From the NCBI GenBank assembly GCA_014800895.1, contig JAAVFG010000055.1:1-64000 (forward strand): a stretch of 64,000 bases of DNA, in the 5' to 3' direction. Position numbers and translations under genes: made by a program. The notes under the pieces were generated by a model, which saw nothing but the letters and a program-made list of their open reading frames with translations, did no database searches and was not told the origin of the DNA. How positions within the stretch are numbered: the stretch's first letter is position 1; each line of letters starts with the position of its first letter. This DNA comes from Bacteroidales bacterium. Lineage in GTDB: Bacteria; Bacteroidota; Bacteroidia; Bacteroidales; Muribaculaceae. Below are positions 1 to 7,873 of this stretch, one piece after another.

Positions 1-1432
1 CATCGATCTCTACGTTATCGCCAGGCATTACCATCTCTACGCCTTCGGGAAGAGTGATCTCACCGGTTACGTCAAGAGTACGGATATAGAACTGAGGACG
101 ATATTTGTTGTGGAACGGATTGTGACGGCCACCCTCTTCTTTCTTCAAGATATAAACCTGTGCCTTGAAGTGATCGTGAGCTTTAATCTGTCCGGGATGA
201 CAGAGCACCATACCACGTTTGATCTCATTCTTATCAACACCACGAAGGATAAGACCTACGTTATCACCAGCCTCACCCTGATCGAGGAGCTTACGGAACA
301 TCTCAATACCTGTTACAGTAGTCTTACGGTCTTGACCAAGACCGAGGATCTGTACCTCATCACCTACCTTAACGATACCAGTCTCGATACGACCGGTTAC
401 TACAGTACCACGCCCTGTGATTGAGAATACATCCTCAACAGGCAAAAGGAAGGGCTTGTCGATATCGCGGGGAGGAAGGGGAATCCAATTGTCAATCGCA
501 TCAATTAATTCCCAAATTGATTTTTTCCAATATTTATTGCCGTTAAGCGCGCCAAGTGCAGAACCACGGATGACAGGAGTATTGTCGCCATCATATTCAT
601 ACTGATCAAGAAGGTCGCGCATGTCCAATTCAACAAGCTCGAGCATCTCCTCATCGTCTACGATATCGCACTTGTTGAGAAAAACAATCAAGCGAGGTAC
701 GTTCACCTGACGAGAGAGAAGGATGTGCTCGCGAGTCTGAGGCATTGGTCCTTCATTAGCAGCAACTACGATGATCGCACCGTCCATCTGAGCAGCACCG
801 GTTACCATGTTCTTCACATAGTCAGCGTGTCCCGGGCAGTCAACGTGAGCATAGTGACGATATGCAGTCTGATACTCAACGTGTGCAGTATTGATTGTAA
901 TACCACGCTCTTTCTCCTCAGGAGCGTTATCGATAGAATCGAATGAACGAAGTTCTGAGAGACCCTGCTCTGCAAGAACCTTAGTGATTGCAGCAGTAAG
1001 AGTAGTCTTACCGTGATCCACATGACCAAGCGTACCGATGTTCACGTGCGGTTTTACTCCTATGGTATTAATATAATTATCGTCGTAATAATCCTCATCG
1101 TAGTCATCATACTCATCCGCAATCTCTTCTTCTTTCTTTGCCCATGAGTATCCGCACTGAGGACATTCAAAAACATATACTTTATTGTTAGAGAATTCAT
1201 CTGCCACTTTGTCAATGAATTTCTTTATATCGTCCCCATATATAAAGTCTAAAGTGGCTCCTGCAAAGACTCCAGCTACAGTCCCAAATCCAGGAATTAC
1301 AGATCCGACATAAGCTAAAACAGCTTTCATACCACCTGTCTTTGCAAGAGTGGAAAGCGTTTTTCTTGTGGCAGAAGGGGAGAAAACGCCTCCTACAGTA
1401 TTACCACAATGTGGACAAACTTCTGTAATCAT
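1..1432 (-). CDS. tuf: Chimeric zinc-ribbon / elongation factor Tu, 3' end outside the window
   Basis: The ORF track omits this frame because it runs off the window. Read by hand on the minus strand, it is open from an ATG at 1432 to base 1. Residues 1-126 are not EF-Tu: a CPHC pair (C6, C9), a glycine-rich hydrophobic stretch, a second pair CPQC (C90, C93) and an acidic Asp/Tyr-rich linker. From residue 127 the protein becomes EF-Tu without interruption: [10 protein letters not shown], the P-loop [17 protein letters not shown], the NKCD guanine-binding motif, then domains 2 and 3. About 351 EF-Tu residues are in view and roughly 40 remain outside. The usual Met-Ala-Lys-Glu-Lys-Phe start is absent, and no internal ATG lies between the linker and the P-loop, so EF-Tu here must be translated as a fusion. 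The EF-Tu part uses highly-expressed-gene codons (GGT, CTT, CGT); the N-terminal part uses AGA, ATA, TTA and GGA. A real fusion, a gene remnant or an assembly chimera are all possible. The EF-Tu identity itself is certain. Confidence 0.9.
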   Translation of the reverse strand, partial: MITEVCPHCGNTVGGVFSPSATRKTLSTLAKTGGMKAVLAYVGSVIPGFGTVAGVFAGATLDFIYGDDIKKFIDKVADEFSNNKVYVFECPQCGYSWAKKEEEIADEYDDYDEDYYDDNYINTIGVKPHVNIGTLGHVDHGKTTLTAAITKVLAEQGLSELRSFDSIDNAPEEKERGITINTAHVEYQTAYRHYAHVDCPGHADYVKNMVTGAAQMDGAIIVVAANEGPMPQTREHILLSRQVNVPRLIVFLNKCDIVDDEEMLELVELDMRDLLDQYEYDGDNTPVIRGSALGALNGNKYWKKSIWELIDAIDNWIPLPPRDIDKPFLLPVEDVFSITGRGTVVTGRIETGIVKVGDEVQILGLGQDRKTTVTGIEMFRKLLDQGEAGDNVGLILRGVDKNEIKRGMVLCHPGQIKAHDHFKAQVYILKKEEGGRHNPFHNKYRPQFYIRTLDVTGEITLPEGVEMVMPGDNVEID

Positions 1433-1500
1433 TATAAAATATTATATTTATTGATGACTTTTGTAGTCTCCAAAGAAGTGTCTGAAGATTTACAGATTAT

Positions 1501-1896
1501 TTAGAAAAGATTCAAATCAGAGTCTGATACACTCCCGAACCAAGACTCCAATCTTGTGCGTGCTTTATATTTGGTATTCTCAGTAATGTTACTCCAAATA
1601 GTTCTCAAAGCCATCAATAAAGCAGCTCCATCATCCGAAAATCCTGCAAATGGGATTGCATCCGGCACAAGATCTACAGGTAATATAAAATACCCCAATG
1701 CGCCAAGCACAATCGCTTTATCTTTCATTGGCACCTCTCCATCCATTAGAGCATAGTAAAGCAATAAAGCTGAATACGCCGTTTTAATTCCTGCCTTCTT
1801 CGCATATTTACCTATTTTTTCAAATAGATTAGATTGAGAATAATTCCCAACATACTGCTTTAAGGCTTCTAAAGTTGGCTTTTTTATATTTCCCAT
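1501..1896 (-). CDS. DUF1232 (YkvA-like) small membrane-associated protein
   Basis: A 131-aa protein with the DUF1232 core: an ALMDGEVPMKDKA segment followed by GALGYFILPVDLVPD, in which the ILPxDLxPD signature is clear. The family is widespread, usually has one or two hydrophobic segments, and has no firmly established biochemical role. It lies 68 bp upstream of the chimeric EF-Tu ORF and 16 bp downstream of a DUF6140 gene, all on the minus strand, so the three are probably co-transcribed. The AT-rich codon use resembles that of the N-terminal part of the chimera and differs from the EF-Tu part. This suggests the small genes and the zinc-ribbon domain belong to the same accessory cassette. 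Confidence 0.75.
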   Translation of the reverse strand: MGNIKKPTLEALKQYVGNYSQSNLFEKIGKYAKKAGIKTAYSALLLYYALMDGEVPMKDKAIVLGALGYFILPVDLVPDAIPFAGFSDDGAALLMALRTIWSNITENTKYKARTRLESWFGSVSDSDLNLF

Positions 1897-1912
1897 ATTA
1901 CGTTATTGTTAT

Positions 1913-2134
1913 TTATCCGATTCGTTCCACGTTCAGATATGACATATTGAGCGCCCCGGCTTTCTTGATATCAATTCCGTAGATGCGCATGAAGGCATCG
2001 GCTACGGGCTGACCGCCGTTGGAGAGGACGGGATTGCTCATTGAGTTGGAGACTACATCAACGGTCATGCCGCGCTCAAGACGGATGCCGTTGGCGTTTT
2101 TCGGGGTTTTTACTGTTATTCTGAAAAGTGGCAT
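1913..2134 (-). CDS. DUF6140-like small protein
   Basis: A 73-aa protein starting MPLFRITVKTPKNANGIRLE and continuing with GMTVDVVSNS. It resembles a short Bacteroidota family annotated as DUF6140, recalled from the family rather than searched. No signal peptide, membrane helix or catalytic motif is visible, and the composition suggests a small beta-rich fold. It is the first gene of a probable three-gene minus-strand transcript (DUF6140, DUF1232, zinc-ribbon/EF-Tu). No consensus TAnnTTTG promoter was found just upstream; the upstream DNA is palindromic and tandem repeat. Confidence 0.6.
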   Translation of the reverse strand: MPLFRITVKTPKNANGIRLERGMTVDVVSNSMSNPVLSNGGQPVADAFMRIYGIDIKKAGALNMSYLNVERIG

Positions 2135-2158
2135 AGTTAGTTATGTTTTTATTGTTAC

Positions 2159-2225
2159 GGACGCACCTGAGGTACGTCCCTACATTGTCGGATGTTTACG
2201 GACACACCTGGGGTACGTCCCTACA
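2159..2225. repeat. Two copies of the dispersed GGACGYACC/GGTRCGTCC palindromic repeat
   Basis: Two adjacent ~26-bp units (2159-2184 and 2200-2225). Each reads GGACGCACC or GGACACACC, a short spacer, GGTACGTCC and then CTACA. The arms are nearly complementary, so each unit can form a hairpin. The same unit recurs near 47703, 55213-55295, 55884 and 59579, always between genes and in both orientations. Confidence 0.85.
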
Positions 2226-2239
2226 TTCAGGATTAGGTT

Positions 2240-2294
2240 GGTGTAGAAATCCATGGGTGTAAAAATCCGTGGGTCTACGACTCCATGGGTATAC
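2240..2294. repeat. 16-bp tandem repeat, about 3.4 units
   Basis: Three imperfect 16-bp units at 2240-2255, 2256-2271 and 2272-2287 are followed by a partial one. The first reads GGTGTAGAAATCCATG, the second GGTGTAAAAATCCGTG, and the third GGTCTACGACTCCATG. The array sits directly beside two GGACGYACC palindromes. The same pairing of palindrome and short tandem array is seen at 47703-47783. Confidence 0.85.
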
Positions 2295-2324
2295 AAAAAG
2301 GAGAGGGGATTCAGTCTCTCTCCG
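2294..2324 (-). terminator. Rho-independent terminator of the structured RNA
   Basis: On the minus strand GGAGAG and CTCTCC form a stem separated by about 12 nt, followed directly by TTTTT. It lies immediately after the closing helix of the structured RNA at 2325-2533. Confidence 0.7.
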
Positions 2325-2533
2325 ATGTTAAACCAGGCATCGCCAAACGCCTAAACTATATTCGGAAAGAAAGAATAAATGCCCTCTCCATGAAGTCTGT
2401 ATGCGGAGGTACGGATAGAGGGGGAAGCTTGGCTTACCTGTCTATCCCGACATGATCGCATGGACCACATGGAAGAGCGTTGATCCTTCTTTCTATTATA
2501 GTTATCCAAGATTTGGCGATTTCGGTTTAACAT
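2325..2533 (-). ncRNA. Structured non-coding RNA, rod-shaped, 6S-like
   Basis: The minus-strand transcript folds by eye into one long interrupted hairpin of about 205 nt. The closing helix pairs GTTAAACC with GGTTTAAC, then ATCGCCAAA with TTTGGCGAT. Further in, AACTATA pairs with TATAGTT, AGAAAGAA with TTCTTTCT, GCTCTTCCATG with CATGGAGAGGGC, and an apical stem pairs GGGATAGA with TCTATCC. A near-consensus -7 element (TAGCTTTC at 2539-2546) sits just before the 5' end, and a terminator follows the 3' end. This shape and length suit 6S RNA or a Bacteroidales-specific small RNA motif, but I do not recognise conserved bases that would settle the family. The 60-aa ORF in the track over this region is judged spurious. 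Confidence 0.6.
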
Positions 2534-2894
2534 AGAAAGAAAGCTAACGCTTTTCCAGTCCCTTCAGGATTTCTCCCCTAAAGGTTTTGCTAAGTTAGTG
2601 AAATTTTTTGAATCTCGTTGCTAACTTTAGATTTTTTTAGGGTAAAAACCGTTTTTTCGCATGAATTTCCGGGAGTGGGCATTTATTGCGAGAGTAAATT
2701 TAATGTAAAATATGTGTTGTCAGAAGGGGTAATAACGAGCTATTTAATAGTTTTTTCAGGAAGTGAGGGAAATGAGGGAATTTTTCCGCGATATTGCGAT
2801 GTTTTTGGTAATTTTCTTACTGACAAGTTGAGAATACTTGATTGCTGCCTCTGTTTATTCTGGGGATAAAAAGCTTTATACCCTTTGTATTGGT

Positions 2895-3033
2895 GTTTTT
2901 TATCACAGATTTTTAAGGGATTCTCTCAGATGCGTCACAGATATTTAGATATCTTTTTAGGTATGTAGGGGATTTTAAATCCTTGAAAGGATTTGGATAA
3001 GCACAGATTCCATCCGGAGAGGCACCTGTGATC
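2895..3033. repeat. Copy A of a ~135-bp repeat
   Basis: It begins TATCACAGATTTTTAAGGGA, contains the internal hairpin AAATCCTTGAAAGGATTT, and ends with ATTCCATCCGG and a CTGTGATC tail. Copies B and C match it over nearly the whole length with scattered substitutions. The TATCACAG start and CTGTGATC end are roughly complementary, like terminal inverted repeats. Confidence 0.85.
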
Positions 3034-3094
3034 CATTAGTGAAAATCAGATTATGTATGTGATAATATAGCTTTGAATACATGAAAGGTTCTTA

Positions 3095-3230
3095 TTTTTT
3101 ATCACAGATTTTTAAGGGATTCTCTCAGATGCTCACAGACTTTTAGATATCTTTTAGGTAATTAGGGGATTTTAAATCCTTGAAAGGATTTTGGATATGC
3201 ACGGATTCCATCCGGCTGCGCTCCGTGTCT
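3095..3230. repeat. Copy B of the ~135-bp repeat
   Basis: Same layout as copy A: ATCACAGATTTTTAAGGGAT, the AAATCCTTGAAAGGATTT hairpin, then CACGGATTCCATCCGG. It runs straight into an inverted relative, so the two together form a larger imperfect palindrome. Confidence 0.85.
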
Positions 3231-3362
3231 CATCTCAAAATCCTTTTAAGGATTTAAAATCTTCAACCTATCCAATCAATGACTATCCCACAAACCTATC
3301 CAAGAAGAAAATCCCCCATCTGTGAAGCATCCGTGTAAATCCGCGCCTCATCTGTGATAAGG
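3231..3362. repeat. Inverted relative of the ~135-bp repeat
   Basis: Reading right to left gives TTATCACAGATGAGGC, CACGGAT, CACAGATGG, then AAATCCTTAAAAGGATTTT. These are the ends and core of the repeat in the opposite orientation to copy B. Similarity is lower than among copies A to C. Confidence 0.65.
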
Positions 3363-3530
3363 AAAAATTAGATAGTAGGATTTAATTTCAGACAACAGGA
3401 CAGGGGAACATTTTGATTAATTGTTAAATGCACGTTGAAACTCCTAAACCCCCGTCCTTGTAAAGGATTAGAGCAATAGGAGGAGTAGAGATGAGGAAAG
3501 TAAAAATTTAAACAGCCGTATATTATTATT

Positions 3531-3666
3531 TATATCACGGATTTTTAAGGGATTATCTCAGATGCTTCACAGACTTTTAGATATCTTTTGGGTTATGAAG
3601 GGGATTTTAAATCCTTGAAAGGATTTTGGATAAGCACGATTTCCATTCGGAGCGGCGTCTGTGATT
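3531..3666. repeat. Copy C of the ~135-bp repeat, next to the GxxExxY gene
   Basis: TATCACGGATTTTTAAGGGA, the shared AAATCCTTGAAAGGATTT hairpin, and the ATTCGGAGCGGC...CTGTGATT end. It stops about 40 bp before the promoter of the GxxExxY gene. Confidence 0.85.
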
Positions 3667-3703
3667 TATGTTAGTGAATTGTTGGAGACAAAGATATTAA
3701 TTC

Positions 3704-3734
3704 TTTGAAATATGAAACTATTATTCTAATTTTA
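3704..3734 (+). promoter_or_regulatory. Bacteroidota-type promoter of the GxxExxY gene
   Basis: TTTG at 3704-3707, 19 bp, then TAATTTTA at 3727-3734, which matches TAnnTTTG except for the last base. The predicted start of transcription is only about 13 nt before the ATG at 3754. Confidence 0.55.
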
Positions 3735-3753
3735 AGAAAAATTTTTATTCCCT

Positions 3754-4170
3754 ATGGTTGAACTAAGTATCAATAAATTGACCCATGATATCATTGGAGC
3801 GGTGTATGAGGTGAAAAGGATTCTTGGTAATCATCTCTATGAAAGGGCTTACGAACTGGCTTTGAAAAAGGAGATTGAGGCTTTGGGTTATAACTGTGAT
3901 AACCAGGTAGCGATGCCCGTTTTGTATAAAGGATACGAGATACAAAATGCTTATAAGATAGATTTATTAGTCGAGGGCGCGATACCTCTTGAATTAAAAA
4001 CTCTACCATTTATGGGGAATAAGGAGGTCAGCCAGTTATTATGCTATATGTCCTTAGGCGCTTTTAATCTTGGATATCTAATTAATTTTCATGCACAGGA
4101 TATGAAGCCGAGGATTATCCCTGATAAATATGATGTTCTTTCAAATGGTATTTATAGGGTGGTTTTGTAA
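3754..4170 (+). CDS. GxxExxY family protein, PD-(D/E)XK nuclease fold
   Basis: A 138-aa protein with the family signature GNHLYERAYELAL near residue 25 (a G..xE..Y variant). The nuclease-fold core IDLLVEG...LELKT at about residues 69-84 gives the D-x(n)-E-x-K arrangement of PD-(D/E)XK enzymes. The length is normal for this family (about 125-140 aa). Activity has not been established for most members; they are known mainly for high copy number in some environmental genomes. The gene has its own promoter and is flanked on both sides by CACAGAT/CACGGAT-rich repeats, as is often the case for this family. The family assignment is firm from motifs; a role in moving or maintaining the repeats is only inference. 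Confidence 0.8.
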   Translation: MVELSINKLTHDIIGAVYEVKRILGNHLYERAYELALKKEIEALGYNCDNQVAMPVLYKGYEIQNAYKIDLLVEGAIPLELKTLPFMGNKEVSQLLCYMSLGAFNLGYLINFHAQDMKPRIIPDKYDVLSNGIYRVVL

Positions 4171-4578
4171 GAATTCAAAATAACTTGTATGGAGAAGTTT
4201 ATTAGCTGTTGATGCACCCCTGCATTAGTATGTGTCAGAGATTATTCACATTGAGATATTTTATAGATCTGAAGTTGTTTTAATCACAGATAGGTCACGG
4301 ATTTTCACGGATAGGTCACAGATAGCATCCGGAAGGAGTCCGTGAAAAATCCCATATCCTTTTAAGGATAAATATCCCTGGATCATGCTAATGATCTAAA
4401 ATTCTGAGAAGAATCTGTGATCATTAATATTGATGATAATAGTAATAGAAGTATAATCAGCCGCCAAACTCTTATAATTAAAAGAATATAATAGAAAGTA
4501 AAGTCCGCCTTTTTTTATTAACTTTACTCGTGAATTGGGAAGGGAATGGATTTGTAACAGGGGAGAAATAATTAAATT
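4171..4578. other. Intergenic stretch with a degenerate repeat
   Basis: This 408-bp stretch has no gene. From 4282 to about 4378 it holds CACAGAT/CACGGAT short repeats and ATCCTTTTAAGGAT, a degenerate relative of the ~135-bp repeat on the other side of the GxxExxY gene. The remainder is AT-rich. A TAACTTTA at about 4519 may be a weak -7 element for the next gene. Confidence 0.6.
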
Positions 4579-6312
4579 ATGACTAAGTACGAGATTATAG
4601 ATATTGCTTATAAATCACGGCTATTTTTTAATACTGAGGGGGAATATCGGGAATTGTGGGGTGTCTCTTTCGAGACTGTATCCGATCATCGTGACGATCC
4701 GAAGGCGGTGGGGAGATATTATGATATCCTTGATAAGTGGTGCCGTGAATGGATCGCACAGTCCTTGGAGGAAATCGTGGAGGAATATAGTAACGCCTCT
4801 GAGGTTTATCTTAATCTCAACTGGGAGGGTAGAAGCCAGATGGCTCTCCGGAAGCGATTCTGCCGTATGCTCTTCCGTATCGCCGCTACACGCGGACGCT
4901 CACTGTCGCAGGAGGAGAAGGAGATATTCAGATATAAGGATGGAGACGATAATCTGACGGCTGAATTTTTCCCTGAAGGAAAGGGGGAGCCGGAGAGCAT
5001 ATCGGTGCCTTTTATTCTTCTTTTTGCCTTCGATATCGTGCGTCCCGGCAGGGGAACGAATGGAAAGGGGAGGGATATCAGGAAGGAGCACGTACGAAAG
5101 TCACTGACGCTTTTTGAAGATCTTATCAAATTGCTCCGCGAGGATATGCCGACTCTTGGAAGCACATCCAAGCCGATTGCGTTTGATGAGACTCTCGAGA
5201 ATATAAGAGTTGCCATGGGAGACAGTCAGGATTTGATGTTGTGCAGCCCGTTATGGTTTTACTATCAGTTGGAAGTGGTGAAATATGCTTGCCTTTCTAT
5301 TGTGGATATGGACTTGAGGAGAAGCGTCGGTCATAATTTGGTTGCTCCTGATCTTCCGGGAATATGGATAGATGATAAGGATGGAGGAAAGTCAAGATTT
5401 TGGATTTTCCCTCATAATCTTGGAGAGACCTTTTGCTTTACCTTCAATCATGAAAAAAGGGAGATAGATCTCTATCCCGTCAATTTCTCGGTAGCCACTG
5501 CGCCGTCGGTTGATCAACTCAGAAATGGTGTGATTATCAGCGCTAAAGGGGTAACGAAAGTGGTGGGTAATCCGGATGGAAAATTGGAGCGGAGCGAAAT
5601 AGCGACCATGCAGTTGACTTATCTTCCGGAGGAGGGGATAGTTGAAAAAGTGGTGTTTGAAAAATCCTCCGGGGAGAATCCGGAATGGTTTGACTGGAAC
5701 TGTTTCCGGCGTTTGGATACCGGGAGCGAACAATACAAGGAGATTTCTTTATTCCTGAGAGACTTATATGGGGAGCGTTCGACGGTAAATATAAATTTCA
5801 GGAATCATGGGAGACTCTTCACTGACATAGTGAATAATCTGATCGGCCGCGACAGGGAGTATCTATATATCTATGACTATGCGAAGCCATCGTTTAAGTT
5901 GATAGAGAGGGAGGGGATTTTCTACTATAAGGAACAATATAATGGAGAAGCGCTATCATTATCTCTTTTTGATCTGGAGCTGTCGGAAGAGCATCCTTTA
6001 TACCTATTGCCTACGAAGCTGCAGGCGAAAATAGAGAGGGAGGATAGGGAATATGAGAAGCGCTTTACGTCATCCCTCAGAAGCGAAAGGGGAGATAAAC
6101 ATGAGCGTCCGTCAGCGTGGATGAGGAGGCTGGCAGAGTTAATGACAGAGCCGGAAAATATCGCGAATGTATCCTTAATAAACTCCCCAACAAGAGACTT
6201 ACTCTTATATTTTCATGATTTTGACATGACTATCCCGATTGATGTCGGTGAGCTTGTGAAGTATGGGGGAAGAAAGATTACCGGCAGAGCTCTTCAATCT
6301 CCCATCCGGTAA
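4579..6312 (+). CDS. Unrecognised 577-aa cytoplasmic protein
   Basis: I do not recognise this family. The protein has no signal peptide or membrane segment. It is charged and rich in aromatic residues, with a predicted helical N-terminal third (ALRKRFCRMLFRIAATRGRS) and a more beta-like middle (WIFPHNLGETFCFTFNHEKR). No Walker, nuclease or helicase motif is visible. Codon use is consistent and the frame is open throughout, so it is very likely a real gene. It is convergent with the AAA-ATPase gene, and the 3' ends overlap by 35 bp. It lies in the repeat-rich accessory stretch with no operon partner on its own strand. A role in defence or as a mobile-element cargo gene would be pure speculation. 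Confidence 0.8.
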   Translation: MTKYEIIDIAYKSRLFFNTEGEYRELWGVSFETVSDHRDDPKAVGRYYDILDKWCREWIAQSLEEIVEEYSNASEVYLNLNWEGRSQMALRKRFCRMLFRIAATRGRSLSQEEKEIFRYKDGDDNLTAEFFPEGKGEPESISVPFILLFAFDIVRPGRGTNGKGRDIRKEHVRKSLTLFEDLIKLLREDMPTLGSTSKPIAFDETLENIRVAMGDSQDLMLCSPLWFYYQLEVVKYACLSIVDMDLRRSVGHNLVAPDLPGIWIDDKDGGKSRFWIFPHNLGETFCFTFNHEKREIDLYPVNFSVATAPSVDQLRNGVIISAKGVTKVVGNPDGKLERSEIATMQLTYLPEEGIVEKVVFEKSSGENPEWFDWNCFRRLDTGSEQYKEISLFLRDLYGERSTVNINFRNHGRLFTDIVNNLIGRDREYLYIYDYAKPSFKLIEREGIFYYKEQYNGEALSLSLFDLELSEEHPLYLLPTKLQAKIEREDREYEKRFTSSLRSERGDKHERPSAWMRRLAELMTEPENIANVSLINSPTRDLLLYFHDFDMTIPIDVGELVKYGGRKITGRALQSPIR

Positions 6313-7843
6313 GGCCGCGATCTGCTTCCCGCGATGAGAAGTTAGCACCGATAAGAAAAACCTTGCGGTTATCAGCCCGGTATTGACCTGCGTAGTCCCG
6401 GTTATGGATCTGCTCCATTGCCTCTGTTTCATTACGGTCATATTTGAATTCAAATATATAGATGTATTCAGTGGTCTTTACCTCCAGATCGCTACGTCCC
6501 CGATATGAATGTCGCTCTGCCAAGGTATCGGTGTCGCATAGAGTGCAAAGCAACCATACGATATTGCGATAGTTGTCTTCATTCTGTGATTCATAAGGCA
6601 ATGATTTGAGTAAGGATTTAAGTCGCTCCATAAATTCCTCCGGCTCACCTTTTACAAGGTTTAATTTGAAATTAAGCAGAGAGAAAGGGAAGGAAGATAA
6701 TTCGCCTTTGGGTATATAAAGCGGCATCAGACGACGTGCAAACCCAATCTCAACCTCATGATTAGGGAAGCGAAGTTTATACATCCTTAGCCTGGGGTCG
6801 TAGTAGTCGATGGTTAGATATCCGGTCTGAAACATTAGTCCGATAGGGGATCCTGTATCAAATCCGGCTTCCAGCAGATCCTCCCGATCGGAATACTGAT
6901 GGTCGAAATCGGGTAATACAATACCACTCTCCTTCACTCTTCTTGCGAGAAATGTTGGAGTGCCCGTTTCAAACCAAAATGCCTCAATCCTCCTTTCGCT
7001 CAATGCCAGCATCACGCTGTAAGGATTATAGAGTCTGGATCCTTCCTCGCTGAAACGATAGCCGTCATAGTAATAACGAAGGGAGCCGACAGTAGACTCA
7101 TAACTTTCACAAAGTCGCACCGATAAATCATTGATACTACCCTCAAAATTGGAGGTTAGTTCATGCTCGGTCCAGCCGCAAATGTCGGCAAAGTCATTAT
7201 TAAGTGAAATATCATTTATATTATTGAGGTCTGAAAAAATGGAGACCTTATTAAATCTTGCCACTCCTGTAAGAAAGGCGAAGCGGATATAGGAATCCAT
7301 TGACTTGAGGTTGCCGAAGAAACCTTTAAGAATCGCCTGGTTTTTCTCAAACAACTCCTTCCTATCCTCAATTTCAAGCAAGGGCTTATCATATTCGTCT
7401 ACCAAAATAACTACCTTACGCCCCGTACGTTCGAATGCCTCTCTTATCAGGCGCGCGAATCGTCCAGAAATAGAGTCGGATTTGATGGAAATGGAATACT
7501 GTCGTTCATAATCTTCAAGAAGACGGTTAAGCAAATGGGGCAAACCATCCTCATCAAGGAAATTTTCGGAGTTGAGGTCGAAGTGCAACACCGGTGATGG
7601 ATTCCAGTCCAAATCAGCTTTGTCAACATAAAGACCTTTAAACAGATCACGTTTGCCATCGAAAAAAGCGTGTAAAGTAGACAGAAACAGACTCTTCCCG
7701 AAACGCCTCGGACGACTCAGGAAATAATACTTCGAATGGTTAAGAAGTTTGGGAATAAAGTGGGTTTTATCCACATATGTAAAACCTCCGTTTATAATTT
7801 CTGAAAATGTCTGTATTCCAATCGGATATTTTTCTGCTGCCAT
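6278..7843 (-). CDS. AAA-ATPase-like protein with C-terminal PD-(D/E)XK domain
   Basis: A 521-aa protein of the AAA-ATPase_like plus PD-(D/E)XK nuclease family (PF09820/PF08011 type), common and often multicopy in Bacteroidales. The N-terminal signature is YPIGIQTFSEIINGGFTYVDKT. It is followed by the P-loop-like SRPRRFGKSL near residue 42 and the Walker B VVILVDEYDKPL near residue 143. The C-terminal IFEFKYDRNETEAMEQI is the ExK part of the nuclease core. The length is typical. Cellular function is unknown for the family. Its 3' end overlaps the convergent 577-aa gene by 35 bp, and its 5' end faces a MITE-like element 30 bp away. Confidence 0.85.
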   Translation of the reverse strand: MAAEKYPIGIQTFSEIINGGFTYVDKTHFIPKLLNHSKYYFLSRPRRFGKSLFLSTLHAFFDGKRDLFKGLYVDKADLDWNPSPVLHFDLNSENFLDEDGLPHLLNRLLEDYERQYSISIKSDSISGRFARLIREAFERTGRKVVILVDEYDKPLLEIEDRKELFEKNQAILKGFFGNLKSMDSYIRFAFLTGVARFNKVSIFSDLNNINDISLNNDFADICGWTEHELTSNFEGSINDLSVRLCESYESTVGSLRYYYDGYRFSEEGSRLYNPYSVMLALSERRIEAFWFETGTPTFLARRVKESGIVLPDFDHQYSDREDLLEAGFDTGSPIGLMFQTGYLTIDYYDPRLRMYKLRFPNHEVEIGFARRLMPLYIPKGELSSFPFSLLNFKLNLVKGEPEEFMERLKSLLKSLPYESQNEDNYRNIVWLLCTLCDTDTLAERHSYRGRSDLEVKTTEYIYIFEFKYDRNETEAMEQIHNRDYAGQYRADNRKVFLIGANFSSREADRGLTGWEIEELCR

Positions 7844-7873
7844 AACTTCGCCTTTTCTGCAAATTTAATATAA

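Larger units (their letters stand above)
2534..3703. other. Long non-coding stretch with repeats
   Basis: About 1.2 kb with no convincing gene. The listed 83-aa ORF at 2618-2869 has no recognisable features and poor coding character. The stretch holds three direct copies and one inverted relative of a ~135-bp repeat (listed separately). The remainder (about 2560-2890 and 3365-3530) is AT-rich, and I see nothing definite in it. Confidence 0.7.

Noticed and set aside
1-1060. Track ORFs on both strands over the tuf region (e.g. 110-424 +, 417-605 +, 725-946 +, 814-1029 -)
   Set aside because: They are other-frame shadows of the minus-strand EF-Tu frame, which the track omits because it has no stop inside the window.
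1040-1070. A frameshift or stop separating the zinc-ribbon ORF from tuf
   Set aside because: I translated codon by codon across the junction and found the frame continuous, with no stop and no alternative ATG for EF-Tu.
2351-2533. 60-aa minus-strand ORF
   Set aside because: It coincides with the structured RNA; the sequence is constrained by base pairing and has no coding character.
2618-2869. 83-aa plus-strand ORF
   Set aside because: No recognisable features, low-complexity AT-rich composition, no promoter or neighbours.
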